A stretch of 64,000 nucleotides of DNA. It comes from Iris pallida (Eukaryota > Streptophyta > Magnoliopsida > Asparagales > Iridaceae). The stretch spans positions 6,128,658 to 6,192,657 of the forward strand of contig JANAVB010009599.1 of assembly GCA_029216955.1 (NCBI GenBank), written 5' to 3'. Under the pieces are notes generated by a model that was given only the letters and a program-made list of their open reading frames with translations, had not been told where the DNA came from and made no database searches. Position 1 is the stretch's first letter. Each line of letters opens with the position of its first letter. A program made the translations under genes and the position numbers. Shown piece after piece: positions 9,672-21,142 of this stretch.

Positions 9672-12265
9672 TCACTTCCCGTTCCCGGAATACGTATTCT
9701 AAATACATGTACTGCTAGAATATATTTATTTAATATTTATCATGTATTGTTCTGTATTTAAATTCCTTTAATTTTTTGCTAATTATTTTTCTGTATTTTA
9801 CTTTCTGCTTTGCTTTTGGTTTCGGCCCGAGTTGGTTTATTTTCTGGCCTTGGATGGTTCAACATGAACCCACCTACCACCACCCCCATTTAAACCCCAA
9901 AACCCTTTCTCTCTCTTCATTTACTTCTTCTCATTACTCATCTTCTTCCTCATAACTCTCCCACCAACCTAGGAGAGCTAGGCAAGTACAACTTGCTTCT
10001 TGATGGATCTCAATTTTTTTTGTTCCATTGTCTCCCTCACAGGATTCTTAGATACTGTAGCACTTAGCATTTTTAATTTTCATGGCTTATTTTGTGTAGA
10101 TCTAAACTTGTTGTATTTTCGGATTCTCGGGTTTTGATTTAGCTAACCTTGTTATTTTCAAGTTTTGATGGTTCCATGTTGTAGAGAATTTCGTTCTACC
10201 CCATTTTCACCTATGGAAGTCTAGATTTGGGCTTGGAATGACGGATTTAGATAGCTTGGAAGCAATGACTTCCATGGTTCTGTTTTCAGAAAATTCGGAG
10301 AAGAACAGTCTCAGCCGCATGAAATCTTTATTTTCCAGCCGCATGAAATCTTTATTTCCCAGCCGCATGAAATCTTTATTTCTCAGTCGCATGAAATCTT
10401 TATTTTTCAGCCGCTTGAAATCTTTATTTCCCAGCCGCATGAAATCTTTATTTCCCAGCCGCATGAAATCTTTATTTTCCAGCCGCATGAAATCTTTATT
10501 TTCCAGCTGCATGAAATCTTTATTTCCCAGCCGCATGAAATTATTATTTCCCAGCAGCATGAAATCTTTATTTCTCAGCCGCATGAAATCTTTATTTCCC
10601 AGCCGTATGAGATTTTATTTCCCAGCCGTATGAGATCTTTATTTCCCAGCCTCATGAGATCTTTATTTTCCATCCGCATAAGATTTTATTTCCCAGTAGA
10701 TAGGTATCCATCTATAGCCCATAATGCCTTTTTGACTGGTTCTTGTCCCGAATTGACATTGATTGACATTAATTGTTATCTTGACTAATAAACTGATCAT
10801 ACATTCCTAGTTGGAACTAAAAGACTGGCTAGTCTTCTTATTGAATTAAATAAATGAGACACGTTCATATGAACTATGAACTATTACAATCGACTGGCTA
10901 ATCCCGAATATCGGCATACAGGCACATGCAGGCTTCAATTTATTTATTTATTTATTTTCTACAAAAGCAGCATGTGTACTCTATGGTCAAGGCATGATTA
11001 TTCCGTGGTTAATTTTGATTGTTGTATTATGCTATGTAAAACCTACAACCTAATCGTACGGGCATCGTTGTAGAGTTGTGCATATCGTACTTGTACGAAA
11101 GTACTCAATCTGAATGACCATGATCCACGACATGGGATTTCAATTAACATAGAGGCTACTAAGTTAAATAAAATAATGATTGCATGGAGAGAATGGGTTC
11201 CCGAGTTCTTATATGGCAGCCCTCTTCGGGACTATTAAGTGCCCGACAGGCCGACTGGTTCCCACAGATACTGCATATCTGCCACACGGGTAGGGAGCAA
11301 TATCTGCTTATATTATTATTACATGGTACAATTGACGACGGGCGTCCCTCTGGGGCTCGTCTAATTCATGATTGGCGCAATTGATTGATTGGATAGACTA
11401 GCCTTGCTTGCACATAGTAAGAACTGAGAAATCCCTATTGCACAATCCCAGGATAACTTGGAACTCACAGTAGCAAGCCGTAGTAGTTGCATAGCCGCTT
11501 AAGTTGACTTGTTTGTGTACTGTACCTACTCTATTGACTAGTGAGATGATCAGAGTATCAGGACATGACGGGTCAACTTCTGTCCATGTTTGGTTGGGAA
11601 GTTGGTTCGAATTGTCGTGATGTGATGTGAATCCCAGTAGCGAGCAGAGATCTATTTATCATATTCTCTCATTTCTGGTTTAATTCCTCATATCGTGCTT
11701 CCTTGCGGTACTTGCTATTAGAGGTCTAACCTCTCTGGTTTTGCATGGCCAGATTTAGAGCCGGTCCCCGAGAACTCAGCTTACTTCCACCTCCAAGATG
11801 GTCAACACTAGAGGGATGATCGCAGGAGGACTCGAGTGGGTTCCTTACTTCCCGTTCGTTTTGTGAATTACTTTATACTTTGCCGTTGGGCACCGACATG
11901 TTAGTCGGATTGTCTTGTATTTACTTTTACATAATTATAACTAAAGTCAGGCTACAGCTGATAAACAATTGTGTATGCCTTGCTACATCATCTGGCTATG
12001 TTTTGTATAGCCAGATATCAAGAACATTTTGACTAAGCGTTTGGGATGCCTTACTGCTTTATCTTATATATTCTCTATTTTTGTTTCTTGTTTGAATGAT
12101 TGAGACAATAGATGTGAAGTGACCATAGTAAGACTTTCATGTAGTATGCACCCCCTCGTCTTGTTAGACAGCATTGATCGTATTATATGGTATTCATCTA
12201 CCCGTAATACGTAGCTGGCTGAGTCATTCCCCCGCTCTCCAGTATTCTGGTTCTGGGGCGTGACA
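9672..12265 (+). repeat. 5' LTR of the chromovirus (2594 bp)
   Basis: It starts TGTCACTTCC and ends GGGGCGTGACA, with TG...CA termini. It aligns over its whole length with 17460-19986. It contains a 24-bp minisatellite at 10312-10690 that accounts for most of the length difference from the 3' LTR. The related LTRs at 40373 and 44662 share flanking sequence but carry a different minisatellite at the same place. Confidence 0.95.
10312..10690. repeat. 24-bp minisatellite in the 5' LTR
   Basis: About 15 copies of 'agccgcatgaaatctttatt' plus four variable pyrimidines. The 24-bp period keeps frames open on both strands, giving artefactual peptides such as repeated MKSLFPSR. Confidence 0.9.
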
Positions 12266-12274
12266 AGGTTTTAG

Positions 12275-12291
12275 TGGTGGCCCATGCAGGT
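12275..12291 (+). other. Primer-binding site matching tRNA-Ile
   Basis: TGGTGGCCCATGCAGGT starts nine bases after the 5' LTR. Its complement, ACCTGCATGGGCCACCA, has the layout of a tRNA 3' end: T-stem strand CCTGC, acceptor strand ATGGGCC, discriminator A, then CCA. From memory of plant tRNAs this fits tRNA-Ile(AAU), which begins GGCCCAT. Most plant Ty3/gypsy chromoviruses are described with an initiator-Met site (TGGTATCAGAGC), which is not present here. Confidence 0.75.
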
Positions 12292-12464
12292 CTGATTTCA
12301 GACTTGTGGAGTGTTTTGATTTATAGGATGTCTCAATCACACATGTTTCCCCCTTTGATCTCATGATTCGTTGTTCTCAACCTTAGCTTGACATTCTGGT
12401 ATCCTTTGACTTCATTGATCCTTCATGTCCGGTCGTTTGATTGCTCTCTTGTCCCTTTTCTTAG

Positions 12465-13376
12465 GGCACCTCGTCCGTACCTGTCAGAACTGGACAGCAA
12501 CAACAAGGGCAACATGGACAATTTGACTATGTTGGTCAGCAACAAGGGCCAGAACTACTTCATGAGACTATTCAAGAAGAGGTGATAGTGGAACCAGCAG
12601 TTGGACCGCAGTATCCGGAGGTTCCAACACCACCAATAGTACCATCTACCCCTGTGGAAGTGGACATACCAGCCCTTCTGGAGATTATGAGAGGGATGAC
12701 GGCTACTCAGCAACATCAGATGATAGCCCAGCAGCGCATGCATGCTCAGTTGCAAGAGCAGAACGTACTACTCAACCAAGGATTGCAGACGGCTTTGGAA
12801 AGAGGGACAAGGACAGATTCAGGAGCATCAACCAGATTTTGTAAGTACAACCCCCGCCGTTTCGAGGGCACGAAAGATGTCATCTCAGCAGATGCGTGGC
12901 TTAAGGATATTGAGGCCATTTTGACAGCCGCTAAGGTGCCGACAGAAGAACGCGTGGATCAGATGAAGTTGTTACTTCAGGATCTCGCACGTGATTGGTG
13001 GGAATCAGAGGAAGTAGGCATCAGACGTCTTGTTGCTTGGGACAATTTTACTGCAAGATTCAAGACAAAGTACTATGGAGTTGTGGCACAGTTTGAGCTA
13101 CAACAGAAGTTTATCAACCTCAGACATGCTGGTAAGACTGTTGATGCTTATGCAGCGGAGTTCTGCAGATTGAGTAGGTTCACCCCCGAGATGGTAGCAA
13201 AAGAGAGCCAGAGGGCTATGAGGTTCCAGCAAGGGTTTTATCTTGAGCTCTTGCAATTGATAAAGGGGCACAATTACCAGACTTTTGATGCAGTATTCAC
13301 GGCGACTCGAAGGCATGAGATAACCATTCAAAGGATTGCGGCCAGGACTGGGGGTCAGAAGAGATCCCACAGTTAG
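12465..13376 (+). pseudogene. gag: Chromovirus gag (capsid domain)
   Basis: This is the retrotransposon gag domain, which forms the capsid of cytoplasmic virus-like particles. The frame opens after a TAG near 12462 without an obvious ATG, starting in a Gln-rich stretch (GQQQQGQHGQFDYVGQQQG). The conserved part includes 'FEGTKDVISADAWLKDIE', 'WW' followed by 'W.NF...F...Y', and 'FELQQKFINLRHAGKTVDAY', all typical of gypsy gag. It stops at 13374-13376, and the zinc-knuckle part follows in the same frame at 13512. Loss of the start and the stop between capsid and nucleocapsid make it non-functional as it stands. Confidence 0.9.
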
Positions 13377-13511
13377 ATTGAAGGAGGAGGGGGGGTAGCG
13401 CCCCGAACAACAGCACCATCCCTTGGCGTTCGTATTTATGATGTGGCAATACGAGGGCCAGCACCACCACCCAGGCAACAACAGTAGCAGAGGAAGAACC
13501 AGCAATCCCTA

Positions 13512-14485
13512 GTGGGCTGCACTTATTGTGGGAAGGTAGGACATACTAGGAATGTGTGTCGGACATTGAACGGGCAGTATTTGATATGTGGAAACCCAGA
13601 TCATCGGGTTACCACATGTCCCATGAATTCGAGGTTAGGAGGACCAGTGCAACAATTTTTTGCTCTGTCTGCACCAGGGGCAGGCCAGTATCGAGGACCA
13701 GCGGTGGCAGTGAGACCGTTGGCGCAGCGCCCGTTCATGACACAGGCTCAGATGTTTCGGCAGCAGGGACCGTCGATGCAGCAACACCAGCATAGGCCAC
13801 CCCAGCATCATCAAGGCAGGGGCCAGCAGCAGCACCAAGCTAGGCCGTAGCATGGGAACCAACAAGGAGGTCGAGGGCAGGCATTCACTCTGTCCTTGGA
13901 AGAGGCATTGGCATCGGGAGATGTTGTGGTAGGTAACATTCTCGTCGCCTCATATCCCGCAGTAGCATTGTTTGATTCGGGAGCATCGCACTCATTTATA
14001 TCTGCATAATTTACAACACGGCTAGGAATGGAATTCGAGGCATTGCCAGGGAGGTTAAATATACTCACTGGTAATGGGCTCGTAGAAGTTAGTAGAGTTA
14101 TTCTAGCATGTAGCATTGTAGTTTGCAGGCATTCCTTACCCGTCCGACTGATAGTTCTGTTGGAAATTTTGATGTTATCTTAGGCATGGACTGGCTTAAA
14201 GACAGTCATGTGACAATAGATTGTCGTAGAAGGAGTGTATCTTTTGATATTCCAGGCATAAAGCGGTTCACCTTAGTCAGATCAGTGGCAACTCAACAAG
14301 AGCAGGGAGTAGTGACGGCAATGGAAGAAGTTCATGTTCCGAAGGTAGTTGAAGAGTTTCTAGACGTATTTCCCAAAAAACTTCCAGGTCTACCACCGGT
14401 TAGGAATATTGAGTTCAGCATAGAATTGGTACTTGTAACTAAACCGATATCAGATCGAGTTTACAGAATGGCGGATTCAGAATAG
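13512..14485 (+). pseudogene. Chromovirus zinc knuckles and aspartic protease
   Basis: The first CCHC knuckle (CTYCGKVGHTRNVC) is intact; in the second (YLICGNPDHRVTTC) the first Cys is Tyr. A Gln/His/Pro-rich linker follows, with a TAG at about 13848. The protease active site DSGASHSFIS is readable at about 13976-14005 but a TAA follows within two codons. The later protease motif VILGMDWL is in another frame (14123-14485), so there is also a frameshift between about 14100 and 14165. That frame continues to the linker 'FLDVFPKKLPGLPP' that precedes RT and ends in TAG at 14483. The protease would normally cleave Gag-Pol; this copy cannot. Confidence 0.9.
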
Positions 14486-14494
14486 GCCAAGGTA

Positions 14495-15708
14495 TATCAG
14501 TACATATAGAGGAACTGAAGGAGAAGAAGTTCATCCAAGCTAGCATATCACCATGGGCAGCACCAGTGGTACTTATGGGAAAGAAGGATGGGTCATCCAG
14601 ATTGTGCATCGATTACAGGAAGCTAAATGCGGCAACCGTAAAGAACAAGTACCCACTACCCAGGATCGACGACTTGTTTGATCAGTTGAGCACAGCTAGA
14701 GTTTTCTCCAAGATAGATCTTCGGTCAGGGTATCATCAAGTGAGGGTTCGAAAGGAGGATATTCCCAAGACAGCATTCAGGTCAAAGTATGGGCATTATG
14801 AATTCTTAGTAATGCCATATGGGTTGACCAATGCTCCAGCTATATTTATGGATCTGATGAACCGCATCTTTATGCCATACTTAGACCAATTTGTCGTTGT
14901 GTTCCTCGACGACATTCTAGTATACTCAGCTAGTGAAGAAGAGCATGAAGGTCACCTCAGAAAAGTGTTGCAGGTTCTGAGAGAGAACCAAATGTACGCC
15001 AAGCTCAGCAAGTACGAGTTCTGGATGGATCACATTTCATTTTTGGGTCACATCATATCAGGAGATGGAGTAGCAGTGGATCCCAAGAAGGTAAAAGCCG
15101 TAGAGAGTTGGCCAGTACCCAAGACCGTAGCTGATGTACGGAGTTTCTTGGGATTGGCAGGATATTACAGAAGGTTTGTATCAGATTTTACAAGACTTTC
15201 AGCACCCATGACCCGCTTGACACGGAAGGATGTGCCATTCCTCTGGTCGACAGAATACCAGATATCATTTGAGAATTTGAAGCAGAAGTTGATATCAGCG
15301 CCTATTCTTACATTGCCAGTTGGACTCGGAGGTTTTACAGTATATTGTGTTGCGTCAGGAAAAGGACTTGGATGTGTCCTTATGCAGCATGGGAAGGTGA
15401 TAGCGTACGCGTCTAGGCAACTCTGGGACCACGAGAAGAATTACCCAACTCATGATTTGGAGTTGGCGGCAGTAGTATTTGCTTTGAAGCTATGGAGGCA
15501 TTACTTATATGGTGATCGAGTGGACATGTACACAGACCACAAAAGTCTGAAGTACATTTTTACTCAGAAGGAACTGAACATGAGGCAGAGAAGATGGTTG
15601 GAGTTGATTAAAGACTATGACGTGGAGCTTCAGTATCATCCAGGTAAGGCTAATGTGGTAGCAGACGCTCTTAGCAGGAGAGGCGGCGTATTTATGTTGA
15701 CAACATAA
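14495..15708 (+). pseudogene. Chromovirus reverse transcriptase and RNase H
   Basis: The longest surviving frame of the element. RT motifs run in order: '[11 protein letters not shown]', '[15 protein letters not shown]', '[13 protein letters not shown]' and the catalytic FLDDILVYS at about 14905-14930, then connection sequence '[12 protein letters not shown]'. RNase H follows with '[20 protein letters not shown]', '[10 protein letters not shown]' and 'VVADALSRR'. It is shifted one frame from the protease segment and ends at a TAA at 15706. RT copies the genomic RNA and RNase H removes the template. The catalytic motifs look intact although the polyprotein is broken. Confidence 0.95.
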
Positions 15709-17220
15709 AAGTACATTTTAGAAGACCTTCAGGAGATGGGCATCGAGGTTATACTTCCTAGTGATGTAGGAGTACTGGCGAGTCTACAAGTTCAATCTGA
15801 CCTGGTAGACAGGATCAAGGCAGCTCAGGCGTAGGACCCAAGGATTCAGAAGCTTAGGGCAGAATGTGAGTCCGGACTCAGAAAGGAGATGCAAATCCGT
15901 AAGGATGGTACACTTAGGTTTGGATCGCATCTATATGTGCCTAGTAGAGATATCAGACAGGAGGTTATGGCAGAAGCTCACAGTTCTCAGTATTCCATAC
16001 ACCCTAGAGGGACCAAGATGTACCAAGATATCAATCAGCACTTCTGGTGGAACGGGATGAAGAGGAAGATAGCTAGATTTGGTTCCTGTTGCTTGGTATA
16101 TCAGCAAGTGAAGGCAGAACAGCAGAGGCCAGCTGGATTATTGCAACTACTTCCTATTCCGAAATAGAAATGGGAACATATTACAATAGACTTTGTGACT
16201 GGTTTACCGAGGTCACCAAGTGGTAAAGATGCTATTTTGGTGATAGTAGATCGGCTTACAAGGTGGCGCACTTTCTTCCTTTCAGAGTAGGGCAATCTAC
16301 AGAAATGTTGGCAGAATTGTATATGCAACAGATAGTCAGGCAGCATGGAGTCCATATCAGTATTGTGTCAGACAGAGATACCCGTTTTATATCATATTTT
16401 TGGAAGAGCTTACATCATAGCCTGGATACCAAGTTAAGATTTAGCACGGCTTACCATCCCCAGACAGACGGGCAATCAGAAAGAACAATTCAGACTTTGG
16501 AAGACATGTTGCGAGCTTGCACTCTGGATTTTGGAGGACCTTGGGAGAGCCACCTGCACTTAGTCGAATTCTTATACAACAATAGTTATCAAGCCAGTAT
16601 CCACATGGCGCCATTTGAAGCACTATATGGTAAGAAGTGTAGGTCGCCACTGGCATGGGATGATATTGGGGAGAGAAAGATGTTAGGCCCGGAAATGATT
16701 GTCCAGACAGTTGAGGTGGTCAAGGGAATTAGAGAGCGACTTCGAGTTGTGCAGGATCGGCATCGTTATTGGACGGACCAGCATCGTAGGCCGCTAGAGT
16801 TTTCCGTTGGGGACCACGTGTTCTTACGGATCTCACCTACCCGTGGGGTCATTAGATTTGGCATTCGCGGAAAGTTGAGTCCATGGTACGTGGGCCCGTT
16901 TGTTATCCTTGATCGGATAGGCGATGTTGCTTATCGTTTATCCCTTCCACCTTCGTTACGAGAGGTGCATGACGTGTTCCATGTATCTCAGTTACGTAGG
17001 TATGTATCGAACCCAAGCCATATCCTTGATCATTCTGAGCTGGTTGTTGGTACCAACCTGTCTTACGAGGAACAGCCTGTGTCTATTTTGGACCGAAGAG
17101 AGAAGATACTCAAGAACCGAGCAATTAGCCTTGTCCGGGTTGCTTAGGGTCATCACTCTTTAGGGGAGTCAACTTGGGAACGTGAGGATGACATCCGATC
17201 ACGGTATCCGCACCTGTTTG
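15709..17220 (+). pseudogene. Chromovirus integrase with chromodomain-like tail
   Basis: After RNase H the frame has TAG at 15832 and 16165. The HHCC zinc region at about 15970-16110 has HxxxxxxH but reads C..Y instead of C..C. The catalytic core is split: 'WEHITIDFVTGLP' is in one frame, and a frameshift near 16260 moves the rest to the frame of 16263-17147. There 'SDRDTRF' and 'GQSERTIQTLED' supply the second Asp and the Glu. 'GPFVILDRIGDVAYRLSLP' and 'VFHVSQLRRY' are the usual gypsy C-terminal motifs. After a TAG at 17145 (Trp expected) sequence like 'STWEREDDIRSRYPHLF' resembles the chromodomain-type end of Tekay/Del elements, thought to target heterochromatin. Confidence 0.9.
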
Positions 17221-17459
17221 ACTCACAAGGTATATCTCTTTCTGTATACCTTGATTGTCTTAACTCCTCATGCTCGTCACCATATAAGTAGAATTGCTTG
17301 GTATCGTCGATAGTTAAACATGGATATGTTACTTGCTATTGGCATTATAGAATGATTGCTTACTCAAATTGCTTATACTTAGATTAGTTTAGCTCCGATG
17401 TTTCTATCCTGCTTGGATTTGAAATTCCGAGGACGAAATTTTTCTAAGGAGGGTAGAGA
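17221..17459 (+). other. 3' untranslated region and polypurine tract of the chromovirus
   Basis: Non-coding, ending 'gaggacgaaatttttctaag' followed by the purine-rich gagggtagaga immediately before the 3' LTR. The same block, including 'cgtcctcgaaattt' in reverse, borders the LTRs at 32397 and 43368 and, more diverged, at 55467. This marks all of them as relatives. Confidence 0.85.
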
Positions 17460-19986
17460 TGTCACTTCTCGTTCCTGGAATACGTATTCTAAATACATGT
17501 ACTGCTGGAATGTATTTATTTAATATTTATCATGTATTATTCTGTATTTAAATTTCTTTAATTTTTTGCTAATTATTTTTCTGTATTTTACTTTCTGCTT
17601 TGCTTTTGGGTTCGGCCCGAGTTGGTTTATTTTTCGGCCTTGGATGGTTCAACATGAACCCACCTACCACAACCCCCATTTAAAACCCCAAAACCTTTTC
17701 TCTCTCTTCATTTACTTCTTCTCATTACTCATCTTCTTCCTCATAACTCTTCCACCAACCTAGGAGAGCTAGGCAAGTACAACTTGCTTCTTGATGGATC
17801 TCCATTTTTGTTGTTCCATTGTCTCTCTCACAGGATTCTTAGATACTTTCGCACTTAACATTTTTAATTTCCATGGCTAATTTTGTGTAGATCTAAACTT
17901 GTTGTATTTTTGGATTCTCGGGTTTTGATCTAGCTAACCTTGTTATTTTTAAGTTTTGATGGTTCCATGTTGTAGAGAATTTCGTTCTACCCTATTTTGA
18001 CATATGGAAGTCCAGATTTGGGCTTGGAATGACGGATTTAGAGAGCTTGAAAGCAATGGCTTCCATGGTTCTGTTCTCAGAAAATTCGGAGAAGAAGAAC
18101 AGTCTCAGCCGCATGAAATCTTTATTTTCCAGCCGCATAAAATCTTTATTTCCCAGCCGCATGAAATCTTTATTTCTCAGCCTCATGAAATCTTTATTTC
18201 CCAGCCGCATGAAATCTTTATTTCCCAGCCGCATGAAATTTTTATTTTCCAGCTGCATGAAATCTTTATTTTCCAGCCGCATGAAATCTTTATTTCTCAG
18301 CCGCATGAAATCTTTATTTCCCAGCCGTATGAGATTTTATTTTCTAGCCGTATAAGATCTTTATTTCCCAGCCTCATGAGATCTTTATTTCCCAGCCGCA
18401 TAAGATTTTATTTCCCAGTAGATAGGTATCCATCTATAGCCCATAATGCCTTTTTGGCTGGTTCTTGTCCCGAATTGACATTGATTGACATTGATTGTTA
18501 TCTTGACTAATAAATTGATCGTGCGTTTCTAGTTGGAACTAAGAGACTGGCTAGTCGTCTTATTGAATTAAATAAATGAGACACGTTCATATGAATTATG
18601 AACTATTGCAATCGACTGGCTAATCCCGAATATCGGCATACAGGCACATGCAGGCTTCAATTTATTTATTTATTTATTTTCTATAAAAGCAGCATGTGTA
18701 CTCTATGGTCAAGGCATGATTATTCCGTGGTTAATTTTGATTGTTGCATTACGCTATGTAAAACCTACAACCTAAGCGCACGGGCATCGTTGTAGAGTTG
18801 TGCATATCGTACTTGTACGAAAGTACTCAATCTGAATGACCATGATCCACGGCATGGGATTTCAATTAACATAGAGGCTATTAAGTTAAATAAAATAATG
18901 ATTGCATTGAGAGAATGGGTTCCCGAGTTCTTACATGGCAGCCCTCTTCGGGACTATTAAGTGCCCGACAGGCCGGCTGGTTCCCACAGATACTGCATAT
19001 CTGCCACACGGGTAGGGAGCGATATCTGCTTATATTATTATTATATGGTACAATTGACGACGGGCGTCCCGCTGGGACTCGTCTAATTCATGATTGGCGC
19101 AATTGATTGATTGGATAGACTAGCCTTGCTTGCACATAGTAAGAACTGAGGAATCCCTATTGCACAATCCCAGGATAACTTGGAACTCACAGTAGCAAGT
19201 CGTAGTAGTTGCATAGCCGCTTAAGTTGACTTGTTTGTGTACTGTACCTACTCTGTTGACTAGTGAGATGATCAGAGTATCAGGACATGACGGGTCAACT
19301 TCTGTCCTTGTTTGGTTGGGAAGTTGGTTCGAAGTGTCGTGATGTGATGTGAATCCCAGTAGCGAGCAGAGATCTATTTATCATATTCTCTCATTTCTGG
19401 TTTAATTCCTCATATCGTGCTTCCTTGCGGTACTTCCTATTAGAGGTCTAACCTCTCTGGTTTTGCATAGCCAGATTTAGAGCCGGTCCCCGAGGACTCA
19501 GCTTACTTCCACCTCCAAGATGGTCAATACTAGAGGGATGATCGCAGGAGAACTCGAGTGGGTTCCTTACTTCCCGCTTGTTTTGTGAATTACTTTATAC
19601 TTTGTCGTTGGGCACCGACATGTTAGTCGGATTGTCTTGTATTTACTTTTACATATTGTAACTAAAGTCAGGCTGCAGCTGATAAACAATTGTGTATGCC
19701 TTGCTACATCATCTGGCTATGTTTTGTAAAGCCAGATATCAAGAACATTTTGACTAAGCGTTTGGGACGCCTTACTGCTTTATCTTACATGTTCTCTATT
19801 TTTGTTTCTTGTTTGAATGATTGAGATAATAGATGTGAAGTGACCATAGTAAGACTTTCATGTAGTATGCACCCCCTCGTCTTGTTAGACAGCATTAATC
19901 GTATTATACGGTATTCATCTACCCGTAATATGTAGCTAGCTGAGTCATTCCCCCGCTCTCCATTATTCTGGTTCTGGGGCGTGACA
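17460..19986 (+). repeat. 3' LTR of the chromovirus (2527 bp)
   Basis: Near-identical to 9672-12265 with scattered substitutions, and about three fewer copies of the 24-bp minisatellite (18108-18420). It ends GGGGCGTGACA at 19986, directly followed by the target duplication GACTC. Confidence 0.95.
18108..18420. repeat. 24-bp minisatellite in the 3' LTR
   Basis: About 12-13 copies of the same 24-bp unit as in the 5' LTR. The two arrays were identical at insertion, so the difference shows slippage since then. Confidence 0.9.
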
Positions 19987-19991
19987 GACTC

Positions 19992-20789
19992 AATTCCACG
20001 TAAACAAAGCAAACATTGTAGAAGCATGAAAAATTCAGCATTATGCGCCCAATCCAGAAGTATCTATGAGCCCAAGTTTGGAAGTAGCTATGCATCCAAG
20101 TCTGGAGGTAGCTATGCGCCCAAGTCAGAAAGTGGCAGACATCTATAATGCAAATCCTATGCGCCCATATGTAAAATTTCTATGCGCCCACATGGCTCCT
20201 CCAGAAGAGGGCGCATAGCCCTATTCCCATACTATACGCCCAAGTCAGGACAGCACCACGACTCGGTCAACATTCATGATCAGTCGTGCACCGAAGCATG
20301 TGGCCCCGTCAGTCTCCACGAGCAGTCGTGCACCGAAGCATGCGACCACGTCAACCCTATGATCTACCCACGATCTAGTTTTTATGTGCCTACACTCTAT
20401 ACGTCCAAAGGAAGACTATGTGCCCACAGAGAAATTAGTGTATTTTCCTCCTATGTGCATAATAGTCGTTTCAGTGCAAAACGACTATAAATAGAGGTCA
20501 CATGCCTCAAAAAAAACACGAAACAGAGAGCATTTCAGAGCCAAATTGCTGCCCTTCTTGCTAGTGAGCCGAAAGTAGCAATTTTATTAGGTTTTCTCCC
20601 ACATTCGTAAATCAGAGTGTCAACGGAGCAAAGGAGCAACTACCGCTCGATCTCCATCATCCTATTTCCCAGAATTCTTTTTGTACTCGGGGATTCTCAG
20701 TGCAGGATCTCTTAGGTGTACTCGATTTGTGGTACCTTGTGCCAATAAGAAAAGACGGTGCTTTTTCTTCTTTTTTGTGCGTGTCCACA
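19992..20789 (+). repeat. LTR remnant of a Tat-like gypsy element
   Basis: It ends near TCCACA at 20789, four bases before a Tat-type primer-binding region. A TATA-like 'ctataaatagagg' at about 20487 suggests the LTR promoter. Upstream, in the U3 part, lie at least three 24-bp repeats around 20063-20135 ('aagtagctatgcatccaagt' type), further 'tatgcgccca' motifs, and a duplicated 'cagtcgtgcaccgaagcatg' at about 20281 and 20323. The left LTR boundary is not defined; the chromovirus inserted beside or into it. Confidence 0.55.
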
Positions 20790-20793
20790 AAAA

Positions 20794-20812
20794 TGGCGAG
20801 TCTGCTGGGGAC
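20794..20812 (+). other. Tat-type primer-binding region
   Basis: TGGCGAGTCTGCTGGGGAC resembles the 'TGGCGACTC...TGGGGA' block that follows the 5' LTR in Tat/Ogre-type gypsy elements. The family comparison is from memory. Confidence 0.5.
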
Positions 20813-21142
20813 TACCTTTTTGTCTAACGAGAAGGTGGTGACGCAATTAGATACCGATAAAGTGGGGAGGACTCAGAAGATGTTGATCGTGAAGTTCGAT
20901 CAATAGGCGTTCGAATAGATGCTCTCGAGGGACGACTCTACCCCCTCGAAATCAGTAAAGCGAAACAAGTCTCGCAAGACTTAGCTTCTGAAGGCTCGCG
21001 TTGCATATCCTGCCAGTGTCGTTGAAGATATGCAACCGAAGGAGAACTCTGTCATGGGGGCGCATAACCCTTCCACAGGAGCTCCCAATACGAAGAAGGC
21101 GTATACCGTTTCGGGCTCTACTAGTCCAGCGACTTCCCTCTT
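20813..21142 (+). other. Leader of the Tat-like element running into CACTA sequence
   Basis: About 330 bp with no long frame. No gag follows; instead CACTA transposase exons begin within 21143-21300. The point where one element stops and the other starts cannot be fixed by eye. Confidence 0.4.

Larger units (their letters stand above)
9667..19991 (+). mobile_element. Complete Ty3/gypsy chromovirus (Tekay/Del-like) with 5-bp target duplication
   Basis: The element proper runs 9672-19986 and is flanked by identical GACTC at 9667-9671 and 19987-19991. Two long LTRs beginning TGTCAC and ending GTGACA enclose gag, protease, reverse transcriptase, RNase H and integrase in the Ty3/gypsy order, with a chromodomain-like C-terminus after integrase. 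A 17-nt primer-binding site matching tRNA-Ile lies nine bases after the 5' LTR, and a purine-rich tract precedes the 3' LTR. The coding region is broken by several stops and frameshifts, so it cannot make its own proteins now. The LTRs differ by scattered substitutions and by the copy number of an internal 24-bp repeat, so the insertion is not very recent. The clade call is from the integrase C-terminus and general layout. Confidence 0.95.

Noticed and set aside
10207..10633. ORFs with repeated MKSLFPSR or NKDFMRLG, and the equivalents at 17992-18510
   Set aside because: The 24-bp LTR minisatellite keeps frames open; no evidence of a protein.
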